Assembly: GCF_009604385.1 (NCBI RefSeq)
Contig: NZ_WEGJ01000019.1
Coordinates: 1-64,000 of the forward strand
Direction of reading: 5' to 3'
From: Streptomyces smaragdinus
GTDB lineage: Bacteria > Actinomycetota > Actinomycetes > Streptomycetales > Streptomycetaceae
DNA: 64,000 nt
This document shows positions 42,731 to 50,529 of the stretch, piece by piece (positions within the stretch are counted from its first letter, which is position 1; each line of letters starts with the position of its first letter). Made by a program: the position numbers and the translations under genes. Under the pieces are notes generated by a model. The model was not told the origin of the DNA, made no database searches, and saw only the letters and a program-made list of their open reading frames with translations.

Positions 42731-43690
42731 TCACGCCCACTCGTCCACCAGTCCCGACCGTGCGATGAGATAGCCGAGCTGGGCACGGTTCCGACTGCTC
42801 AGTGCCGAAGCCAGTCGCGCCACATGACCGCGGACCGTACGAATGTTCAGGCCGAGACGCCGGGCTATCTCCTGATCGTCGTGCCCCTCGACCAGCATCC
42901 GCGCGATCACCCGCTGCATCGCGGAGACCCCGTTCCCACGGGACCCGTAGTCAACCGGCTCCCACAGCGGCGTACCGAGGCCCCACAGACTGTCGAAGCA
43001 CCGGCGCAACGCCCGGACCAGGGGCCGGTGTCTGATCTCCAGTGCATCCGTCCGTTCGTCGTTCGCCGGAATGAACGCGACCTTCTCGTCGGCGACGATC
43101 ATCCGCTCGCTAACCCCGGGCAGGGTGCGGACCTGCACCGGAAACTCCCGGATCCGCTCCTGGTAGGCCATGACCTCGGGGACGAATCGCGACGCGTGTA
43201 CGTACAGCGTGCGAAGCCGGACACCGCGCTGCAGGAGCGGCACGTCACGGGCACCGGCAAGCTCCAGCCTGCCGGTCCGAGCGGCGGTCGGCTGCATCGT
43301 CAGCAGCTCGCCCTCGCACTCGGCCACCGCGTTGTCCAGCCGCTCGTTGATGCGCTCGACACCCGCCACCCGGAGCACGCTCCCGTCCCGGGTGGAGGCA
43401 GGACGCGCCGACATACTGCCCAGGCTCTCCGTCAGCTGGGTCATGTGTTCCTGGTACTCACGTCTGCGCCGGGCCAGCAGCAGCCCGACACCGAGACTGG
43501 GCGGCACCGGCCGCAGCAACCCGGGATCATCGGCGTCCGGCTGTACCAGGCCGGTCAACAGCAGGCACGGCACGCCCGCCGCCGCCTCCCTCGACAGCAC
43601 CTCTTCCGAAAGGGCACGCTCGTAGAGGCGTTTACCCTCGGTACAGACGTCCGTGTGCGGATGCGCATGCTGGAGTTCTCGATCAGTCAC
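42731..43690 (-). CDS. LuxR-type regulator (paralogue 2)
   Basis: A 319-residue paralogue of the genes on each side. With the GTG start (GAGGGG 7 bases upstream) the first residues read QHAHPHTDVC with Cys16, and VPCLLL gives Cys42, the same positions as in the two neighbours, which supports this start. Central ERINERLDNAVAECEGELLTMQP and LRTLYVHASRF regions match paralogue 3; the C-terminal helix-turn-helix is GHDDQEIARRLGLNIRTVRGHVARLASALS. Divergent from paralogue 3, sharing a 188-base control region. Confidence 0.85.
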   Translation of the reverse strand: MTDRELQHAHPHTDVCTEGKRLYERALSEEVLSREAAAGVPCLLLTGLVQPDADDPGLLRPVPPSLGVGLLLARRRREYQEHMTQLTESLGSMSARPASTRDGSVLRVAGVERINERLDNAVAECEGELLTMQPTAARTGRLELAGARDVPLLQRGVRLRTLYVHASRFVPEVMAYQERIREFPVQVRTLPGVSERMIVADEKVAFIPANDERTDALEIRHRPLVRALRRCFDSLWGLGTPLWEPVDYGSRGNGVSAMQRVIARMLVEGHDDQEIARRLGLNIRTVRGHVARLASALSSRNRAQLGYLIARSGLVDEWA

Positions 43691-43878
43691 GATCTCACCC
43701 CTCGTTACCCGACCGGAGCATGACACAACTGGCAGTAACGTGCCACTGGGCCTGCGCCTTTGCAGTCGGCGGGCCCCCCGGATAACTTCGGACAACCTGG
43801 GAGGCAGTGCTCGGCCGTCTTCCGGCCGACTGAGAGCCCACTGCTGCGACAGGCTGCTCACGCCGACAGGAGAGGGTC

Positions 43879-44847
43879 ATGAGCACGGAAACTCCGCACC
43901 AGCCTCATCCACACCAGGTGGTATGCGAATTCGGCCGCGAGATCTACACGCAGGCTCTCACGCGTGGCGGCGTCCGGGCTGAGGTCGCGCACGTCGCTCC
44001 CTGCCTGCTCGAGTCCGGCCTACTCAAGTCCGACACCGACGAATCCGGCCTGTTCCGGCCGCTGCCCCCGAGCGCGGGTCTCGACCTGTTGATGAACCGG
44101 CACGAACGCGCGTACCTGCGCCAGGCCGCCGAACTCGTCGCCGACTTCCAGGGGATGGTCGAGCGTACCGACCGCACCCCCACCGGCCTGTCTGTCTTCA
44201 CCGTGTCCGGCCTGGACCGGATCAACGAACGGCTGGACGCGCTGATGCTGGAGGCCACGGACGAGGTGCTCGTGATGCAGCCCGGAAGCCGCCCGAGGGA
44301 GGACGCCAACACGCTCGGCCGGACGCTGTCGATGCTCGAACGAGGCGTGGCGATGCGCACCCTGTACGTACACGCGGCGCGCTACGCCAACGAGGTCCTG
44401 GCCCATCAGCGGCGGCTGGCCCGGCACAACGTCCAGATCCGCACCGTCGACGAGGTCTTCGACACCATGCTCGTCGTCGACGCCGAAGTGGCCGTGCTGA
44501 CCGCCGACAACGACTTCACCGTCCTGGAGATCCGGCACGCACCGGTCGTCTCCTTCCTCCGCCGCACCTTCGACGTGCTGTGGGAGCACGGCAAGTCCCT
44601 GGGCACTCCACTCGAACGGGTCGGCTCCATGGACGGTGTCTCCCCGGTGCAGATCCAGATCGCCCGGCTCATGGTCGCGGGCAACGACGACCAGGAGATC
44701 GCCGCACGGCTGGGGATCAGCATCCGCACCGTGCGTGGCCATATCGCCAAGCTGTCCGCCGCCCTGGGCAGCAACGGAAGGACGCAGCTGGGGTATCTGC
44801 TGGCCGGCTCCGGCCTCATGGACGAGGGCGACAAGGCCGGAGACTGA
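43879..44847 (+). CDS. LuxR-type regulator (paralogue 3)
   Basis: A 322-residue regulator closest to paralogue 2. N-terminus PHQPHPHQVVC with Cys16 and APCLLES with Cys42; central GLDRINERLDALMLEATDEVLVMQPG, MRTLYVHAARYANEVL and DTMLVVDAEVAVL; C-terminal LuxR helix-turn-helix NDDQEIAARLGISIRTVRGHIAKLSAALG. No kinase-receiver domain is present. ATG with AGGAGAGG upstream. The NACHT gene follows 95 bases downstream on the same strand and could be read from the same transcript. Confidence 0.85.
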   Translation: MSTETPHQPHPHQVVCEFGREIYTQALTRGGVRAEVAHVAPCLLESGLLKSDTDESGLFRPLPPSAGLDLLMNRHERAYLRQAAELVADFQGMVERTDRTPTGLSVFTVSGLDRINERLDALMLEATDEVLVMQPGSRPREDANTLGRTLSMLERGVAMRTLYVHAARYANEVLAHQRRLARHNVQIRTVDEVFDTMLVVDAEVAVLTADNDFTVLEIRHAPVVSFLRRTFDVLWEHGKSLGTPLERVGSMDGVSPVQIQIARLMVAGNDDQEIAARLGISIRTVRGHIAKLSAALGSNGRTQLGYLLAGSGLMDEGDKAGD

Positions 44848-44942
44848 CGCGGGTCGTCAAGTCGCCGAGTGCCGGGCGTGGTTGTCGGGGGCTGCCTTAC
44901 GCTTGGCCCACGATCACCGCGCCGCGCCCCGGGGGAGGACGG

Positions 44943-47900
44943 ATGGAGCCCGTTGAGCTGAGTGTGCGGCTTGCGTCCAAGGTCGTGGGGCCGCTTGTCG
45001 CGCGGCTGTTCGTCGCCGATGGGGTGGGGGCCGGGCTTGTCGAGCGGCCTGTGCGGCTGTCGGGGTACGTGAGCTTCCGGGGGCAGAAGCGGAGCCTCGG
45101 GGAGCAGGAGCTGACGCGGCTCGCCGGGGAGCTGGCCGAGCGGGGGGCGCCCGGGATGGAGGAGGGGGAGCGGAGCGCCGTCGCGGGGGCGCTCGCGCGG
45201 ACCCTGTACGCCCTCGGGGATCTGACGCTCACCGACGTGGAGGCCGTGGGGCTCGGGCACCGGGAGTTCGCGCGGCGGCTGCGGGCGGCGGCGGGGGCGC
45301 CGGAGCGGGGGCTCAGTGGGGACGGGGAGCTGCTGTACGAGGGGCTGCTCGACGCCGCATGCCTGCACATCCTGCATTTCTTCAGCCAGCGGTCGGAGTT
45401 CGTCGCCCGGACGGTGATGGAGCAGTCGCGGACGCTGCACGAGCTGGTGGCCAGGACGGACGCACTCATCGCCCGGACGCCGCTGCCGGAGGTGCGGGAC
45501 GCGGCGTTCGAGCGGGAGTGGCTGCGGCAGGTCGCGGTACGGCACGGGCGGCTGACGATCTACGGCATCGACCTGGCCCACTCCCCGGGGCGGTGGGCGC
45601 TGGACGCCGCGTACATGCGGCTGGAGGCGCTGGCGCCGGAGGGAGGCGCGGGAGGGGTCTTCGACGACCTCCGTACCTTCGGCGACCGCATCGAGGAAGG
45701 ACTCCGTGCCATCGGCGGGCGCACTGCGGACGGCCTCGCCCCCACCACCCCCAACCCCCTCACCCTCCCCGCCGACCAGGCCCTCGCCCGCCACGACCGC
45801 GTCCTGCTGCGCGGCGTGGCGGGGTCGGGGAAGACGACCCTCGTGCAGTGGCTGGCGGTGTCCGCGACGCGGGCGGACGGCGACCCGCGCATGGCGTACC
45901 TCGACGGCCGCATCCCCTTCGTCCTCCCCCTGCGCACCCTCACCCGCCACGGCGAACGCCTCCCCGCCCCCGCCGACTTCCTCCGCGCCACCGGCTCCGC
46001 CCTGGCCGGCAGCCAGCCCCCCGGCTGGGAGCACCGCGTGCTGACGGCCGGCCGCGGGCTGCTGCTGGTCGACGGCATCGACGAGGTCCCGGAGGGGGAG
46101 CGGGCGCGGGCCCGCGAATGGCTCACGGAGCTCATCGACACGTACCCGGGCAACCGCTGGCTCGTCACCTCCCGCCCCTCCGCCGTACGCGAGGAGTGGC
46201 TGGGCGGCGAACGGTTCACGGAGTTCACCCTCGCCCCCATGGGCCCGGCGGAGGTCGCGACGTTCATTCGACGCTGGCACGAGGCGGCCCGTAGCGGCTC
46301 GGAGGATCCTGAGCTGGCCGCGTACGAGCGCCAGCTGCTCGACGCGGTGCGGGCCAAGCCGGATCTGGGGAGACTGGCCGTCAACCCGCTGATGTGCGGC
46401 CTGATCTGCGCCCTGAACCGGGACCGGCACGGGTATCTGCCGCGCGGGCGGAAAGAGCTGTACGCCGCCGCGCTGTCGATGCTGCTGATACGGCGGGACC
46501 GGGAGCGGGGCGTGGATTACGCCGAGCTGGGGGAGGAGGCGCAGATCCAGCTGCTGCAGCGGCTGGCGTACTGGCTGATCCTCAACGGGCGTACGGAGAT
46601 GGACCGCTCACGGGCGGTGGGCATCCTGGCGGAGGCGCTGCCGTCGGTGCCGGAAGCGCGGTCGTTCGGGGACGCGGAGGCGGTGTTCGATCACTTCCTG
46701 CAGCGCAGCGGGCTGCTGAGCGAGCCTTCTCCGGACACGGTGGTGTTCGTCCACCGGACGTTCCAGGACTATCTGGGGGCCAAGCGGATCGTCGAGGCGG
46801 GGGACTTCGGGCTGCTGGTGCGGCAGGCGGCGGACGATCAGTGGGAGGACGTCGTACGGATGGCGGTCGCGCACGCGCGGCCCCGGGAGCGGGCGGAGAT
46901 CCTGCGGGGGATGCTGGACGCGGCGCGGGGGCCGCAGGACCCCGACCTCCCGGACTTCCGCGCGGCGCGACTGCGGCTGACGCTGCTGGCGGCCGGCTGC
47001 CTGGAGCTGGCCGCCGAGCTGCCGCCGGAGATCGCCGCGGAGGTCCAGGAACGGGCGGAGGCGCTGATCCCGCCGCGCACCCGCGAGGAGGCGCAGGCGC
47101 TGGCACTGGCGGGGCCCGTACTGCTGGACCTGCTGCCCGGCCCGGAGGGGCTGGACGCGGCCACGGCGGAGGCCGTGGTCATCGCGGCGAGCCTGGTGGA
47201 GTCGGAGCGGGCGCTGCCGTACCTCGCACGTTTCGCCGAGCACCCGGATCTGGCGGTACGACGCCAGCTCGGCGGCACCTGGCGCCGCTTCGACACCGAG
47301 GTGTACGCGGAGGAGGTCATCGCCCGGCTGGACGCCGACGGGCTGTTCTTCACCGTCCACAACGACGCCGAGCTGCACGCCCTGCGCCGGATCGGCGGCC
47401 GTCCGCTGACGGAGACACGGGAGGCGGTGTCGCCGGAGGCACTGACCGCGTACACGGACGCCGTCCAGCTGACGCGGCTGCTCGTACGGGACAACATCCT
47501 CGTCACCGACACGGACTTCGTCCGCGGCCAGCACCGGCTGGAGCATCTGCGGATCACCGGCTGCCCCGGGCTGGTCGACCTCGAGGGGCTGCGCGGGCTG
47601 CCGGCGCTGCACACGCTGATCCTGGACGAGCTGTACGCCGGGATCGAGCTGTCACCGCTCGCCACGCTGCCCGAGCTCGGCATCCTGTCCCTGTCACCCC
47701 GCGACGGCTGGTCGCTCGACGACCTGCCCGCGCTGAGCCGGCTGGACCACCTGAACCTGCGCACCGCGCCCCGCCCGCTGGCCGGGCTCGCCCCGCTGGC
47801 CGCCTTCCCCGGGCTGAGCACCCTGTGGCTCGGCCTGCACACGAGCCCGGGCTCCGCGCAGGACTGGGCGCCCCTCGGCGCCCTGCCGGGTCTGCGCCGG

Positions 47901-48203
47901 CTCGAGATCTACGCGGAGGCCTTCGGCACCGTCCCGCAGGATCTCGCCCTGCCCGGCGTCGAGGAACTGACCGTCCGGGACGCGCCGCTGCCCGTGTTCG
48001 AGGTGCCGGACCGGCTCGCGTCGCTCTGCCCCGGACTGCGGGAGCTCACCGTGGACTGCTGGGCGGACGCGTTCGATCTCACCGCGCTGCGCGGCCTGCC
48101 GGACCTGAGACAGGTCACCGTCCCGCGCACCGAACGAGACCCGTACGTCGTCCACGACCTCGGCCCGCAGACGAGGCTCGTGTTCGTCGAGGAGGCCCGC
48201 TGA
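44943..48203 (+). CDS. NACHT NTPase with N-terminal helical domain and C-terminal leucine-rich repeats
   Basis: A 1086-residue STAND NTPase. Residues 1-270 are helical, in the style of the NACHT N-terminal helical domains. The NTPase core has Walker A GVAGSGKT (291-298), Walker B LLLVDGIDE (373-381), the sensor region WLVTSRPSAVRE and a FVHRTFQDYLGAKR winged-helix motif near 610. Residues about 850-1080 are leucine-rich (HLRITGCPGLVDLEGLRGLPALHTLIL and later copies), likely ligand-sensing. Several bacterial NACHT proteins protect against phage; the effector here is not obvious. GGAGG upstream of the ATG. Its stop is one base from the convergent hspR stop. Confidence 0.9.
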   Translation: MEPVELSVRLASKVVGPLVARLFVADGVGAGLVERPVRLSGYVSFRGQKRSLGEQELTRLAGELAERGAPGMEEGERSAVAGALARTLYALGDLTLTDVEAVGLGHREFARRLRAAAGAPERGLSGDGELLYEGLLDAACLHILHFFSQRSEFVARTVMEQSRTLHELVARTDALIARTPLPEVRDAAFEREWLRQVAVRHGRLTIYGIDLAHSPGRWALDAAYMRLEALAPEGGAGGVFDDLRTFGDRIEEGLRAIGGRTADGLAPTTPNPLTLPADQALARHDRVLLRGVAGSGKTTLVQWLAVSATRADGDPRMAYLDGRIPFVLPLRTLTRHGERLPAPADFLRATGSALAGSQPPGWEHRVLTAGRGLLLVDGIDEVPEGERARAREWLTELIDTYPGNRWLVTSRPSAVREEWLGGERFTEFTLAPMGPAEVATFIRRWHEAARSGSEDPELAAYERQLLDAVRAKPDLGRLAVNPLMCGLICALNRDRHGYLPRGRKELYAAALSMLLIRRDRERGVDYAELGEEAQIQLLQRLAYWLILNGRTEMDRSRAVGILAEALPSVPEARSFGDAEAVFDHFLQRSGLLSEPSPDTVVFVHRTFQDYLGAKRIVEAGDFGLLVRQAADDQWEDVVRMAVAHARPRERAEILRGMLDAARGPQDPDLPDFRAARLRLTLLAAGCLELAAELPPEIAAEVQERAEALIPPRTREEAQALALAGPVLLDLLPGPEGLDAATAEAVVIAASLVESERALPYLARFAEHPDLAVRRQLGGTWRRFDTEVYAEEVIARLDADGLFFTVHNDAELHALRRIGGRPLTETREAVSPEALTAYTDAVQLTRLLVRDNILVTDTDFVRGQHRLEHLRITGCPGLVDLEGLRGLPALHTLILDELYAGIELSPLATLPELGILSLSPRDGWSLDDLPALSRLDHLNLRTAPRPLAGLAPLAAFPGLSTLWLGLHTSPGSAQDWAPLGALPGLRRLEIYAEAFGTVPQDLALPGVEELTVRDAPLPVFEVPDRLASLCPGLRELTVDCWADAFDLTALRGLPDLRQVTVPRTERDPYVVHDLGPQTRLVFVEEAR

Positions 48204-48204
48204 G

Positions 48205-48672
48205 TCAGCTCCCCCGCTTGGGCCGCGGCTTCCACACCACCAGCGCACTCGTCGCCTGCACCTGCTGATACGGCACCAGATCCCGCCGGTACGACGCATG
48301 CACCTGCGCCTCCCGCTGCTGCATCACATCGGCGACACCGTCCAGCGCCCCCTGCAGCTCGGCGACCCGCTGCTGCAGCGCCGCCACCTGGTTCTCCAGC
48401 TCGATGATCCGCTTGATCCCCGCGAGGTTGATCCCCTCGTCCTGCGACAGCTGCTGCACCTGCCGCAGCAGCTCGATGTCCCGCGCGGAGTACCGCCGCC
48501 CGCGCCCCGCGGTGCGATCGGGGGAGACCAGACCCAGCCTGTCGTACTGCCGCAGCGTCTGCGGATGCAGACCCGACAGCTGGGCCGCGATGGAGATGAC
48601 GTAGACCGGGGTCTCGTCGTTGAGCTCGAATGGGTTGCGGCCCCCGCCGGAACCCCGTCCTGCCGTCGCCAT
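48205..48672 (-). CDS. hspR: Heat-shock repressor HspR (MerR family)
   Basis: A 155-residue autoregulated repressor of the dnaK operon and clpB, using DnaK as corepressor in Streptomyces. The MerR-type winged helix is at about 20-85: VYVISIAAQLSGLHPQTLRQYDRLGLVSPDRTAGRGRRYSARDIELL, then QDEGINLAGIKRII and a coiled-coil dimer helix (ELENQVAALQQRVAELQ). Normal length. It starts 3 bases after the dnaJ stop, the last gene of dnaK-grpE-dnaJ-hspR. Two matching operators are in this window (40336 and 52408). Confidence 0.96.
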   Translation of the reverse strand: MATAGRGSGGGRNPFELNDETPVYVISIAAQLSGLHPQTLRQYDRLGLVSPDRTAGRGRRYSARDIELLRQVQQLSQDEGINLAGIKRIIELENQVAALQQRVAELQGALDGVADVMQQREAQVHASYRRDLVPYQQVQATSALVVWKPRPKRGS

Positions 48673-48675
48673 CGG

Positions 48676-49854
48676 TCAGTCTCCCTTCGCGGCCTGGAAC
48701 AGCGCGGCGCGCGGATCCTCGCCCTCGGTGGCCTTCTGGTAGGCCTCCAGGGTCTGCTGGGCCTTGTCGGCCAGCTCCGTGGGCACCGTCACCTCGACGG
48801 TCACCAGCAGATCGCCCCGCGTGCCGTCCTTGCGCACGGCGCCCTTGCCGCGGGCGCGCATGGTGCGCCCGTTGGGGGTGCCCGGCGGCAGCTTCAGCTT
48901 CACCGGGGGGCCGCCCAGCGTCGGTACGGAGATCTCGCCGCCCAGCGCCGCCTCCGGGAAGGTCACCGGGACCGTCACCGTGAGATTGTCGCCCTTGCGG
49001 CCGAACACCGGGTGCTTGTCGACGTTCACCACCACGTACAGGTCACCCGCCGGGCCGCCGCGCTCGCCGGGGCCGCCCTTGCCGCGCAGCCGGATCCGCT
49101 GGCCGTCGGCGACGCCGGCGGGGATGCGGACCTGCATGGTGCGCGACGACTTGGCGCGGCCGGAGCCCTTGCACACGTCGCAGGGGGTCTCGGCGATGAG
49201 GCCGCGGCCCTTGCAGTCGACGCACGGGTCGGTGAGCGAGAAGCCGCCCCCGCCGCCGCGCGACACCTGGCCGGTGCCCACGCAGGTGGGGCAGACGCGG
49301 GGGGTGCCGTTCTTGTCGCCCGTACCGGCGCACGCCTTGCACGCGGCGGACGACGACATGCGCAGCGGCACCGTGGCGCCCTCGACGGCCTCGTTGAACG
49401 ACAGCGTGACCTCGGACTCGATGTCCTGGCCGCGCCGGGGCTGGGTACGGGTGCCCGTGCCGCCCCGGTTGAACAGGCCGCCGAACACGTCGCCCAGCCC
49501 GCCGCCGCCGAAGCCGCCCGCGCCCCCGCCCTGCTGCGTACCCCCGAAGAGGTCGCCGAGGTCGAAGTTGAACGAGCCGCCCTGGCCCCCCGCGCCACCG
49601 GGGCGGAAGCCCCCGTTGCCGAAGAGGGACCGCGCCTCGTCGTACTCCTTGCGCTTCTTGGCGTCGCCGAGGACGTCGTTCGCCTCGGAGATCTCCTTGA
49701 AGCGCTCCTCGGCCTTGGCGTCGCCCTTGTTGGCGTCGGGGTGATACTCCCGGGCCAGCTTGCGGTACGCCTTCTTGATCTCCGCCTCGGTCGCGTCCTT
49801 GGGGACGCCGAGGACCTTGTAGTAGTCCTTCTCGATGAAGTCCTTGGTGCTCAT
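48676..49854 (-). CDS. dnaJ: Chaperone DnaJ
   Basis: Co-chaperone that delivers substrates to DnaK and stimulates its ATPase. 392 residues. J-domain (5-75) with the HPD triplet in YHPDANKGD, a Gly/Phe-rich linker (GGFRPGGAGGQGGSFNF, GGAGGFGGGG), four zinc-finger repeats (CKACAGTG, CPTCVGTG, CVDCKGRG, CDVCKGSG) and the C-terminal substrate domain. The second zinc repeat has CPTC-V-GTG, all Cys kept. It starts 37 bases after grpE and is followed by hspR with a 3-base gap, so it is part of the heat-shock operon. Confidence 0.96.
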   Translation of the reverse strand: MSTKDFIEKDYYKVLGVPKDATEAEIKKAYRKLAREYHPDANKGDAKAEERFKEISEANDVLGDAKKRKEYDEARSLFGNGGFRPGGAGGQGGSFNFDLGDLFGGTQQGGGAGGFGGGGLGDVFGGLFNRGGTGTRTQPRRGQDIESEVTLSFNEAVEGATVPLRMSSSAACKACAGTGDKNGTPRVCPTCVGTGQVSRGGGGGFSLTDPCVDCKGRGLIAETPCDVCKGSGRAKSSRTMQVRIPAGVADGQRIRLRGKGGPGERGGPAGDLYVVVNVDKHPVFGRKGDNLTVTVPVTFPEAALGGEISVPTLGGPPVKLKLPPGTPNGRTMRARGKGAVRKDGTRGDLLVTVEVTVPTELADKAQQTLEAYQKATEGEDPRAALFQAAKGD

Positions 49855-49890
49855 CCCCGGCGTCCCTCCTCTCGTCCGGACCGAGTGACG

Positions 49891-50529
49891 TCAGCCCTCG
49901 TCCGGGCCACCGTTCTCCTTGTCGCCCTCGTCCTGCTCGTCCTCCGCCGGCTCCGGCTTCGCCGCGCCCGGCTGGGGCTCGGCGACCGCGACCCGCGCGG
50001 GGCGGATCGTACGCTCGCCGATCCGATACCCCGGCTGGAGGATCTGCACGCAGGTCGTCTCCTCGACATCCGGGGAGTACGAGTGCATCAGCGCCTCGTG
50101 GATCAGCGGGTCGAAGGGCTCGCCCTCCTTGCCGAACTGCATCAGGCCCATCTTGGCGACGACCGTCTCCAGCGACTCGGCCACCGACTTGAACCCGCCG
50201 ACGAGCTCACCGTGGTCACGGGCCCGGCCGACGTCGTCGAGGACCGGCAGGAGCTCGGTGAGCAGATTCGCCACCGCCACCTCCCGGACCGCGATCCGGT
50301 CGCGCTCGACCCGGCGGCGGTAGTTCTGGTACTCCGCCTGCAGGCGCTGCAGGTCCCGGGTGCGCTCGTCGAGCGCCTTCGTGACCTGGTCGAGCTTGGC
50401 CGTGACGGCGGGCGAGACACCCGGGTCCCCGGCCGGGGCCGCCTGGGCGGCCCCGTCCTCGGCGGCAGTGGCCTCGGTGGGGACGTCGGGCTTCTCGTTC
50501 TCGTCGAAGCCCTGGGTCTCCTCCGTCAC
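49891..50529 (-). CDS. grpE: Nucleotide exchange factor GrpE
   Basis: Releases ADP from DnaK. A 212-residue protein: acidic start, a long coiled coil (VTKALDERTRDLQRLQAEYQNYRRRVERDR), a helix bundle (VANLLTELLPVLDDVGRARDHGE) and the beta-wing (YRIGERTIRPARVAVA) with an acidic C-terminal tail. The GTG start overlaps the dnaK stop (GTGA), ensuring coupled translation of partner proteins. Confidence 0.95.
   Translation of the reverse strand: MTEETQGFDENEKPDVPTEATAAEDGAAQAAPAGDPGVSPAVTAKLDQVTKALDERTRDLQRLQAEYQNYRRRVERDRIAVREVAVANLLTELLPVLDDVGRARDHGELVGGFKSVAESLETVVAKMGLMQFGKEGEPFDPLIHEALMHSYSPDVEETTCVQILQPGYRIGERTIRPARVAVAEPQPGAAKPEPAEDEQDEGDKENGGPDEG

Noticed and set aside
43730..43745. TGGCA-N6-TGCCA in the paralogue 2/3 intergenic region as a LuxR operator
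   Set aside because: Only 5-bp arms and no convincing second copy in front of paralogue 1; too weak to list as a site.
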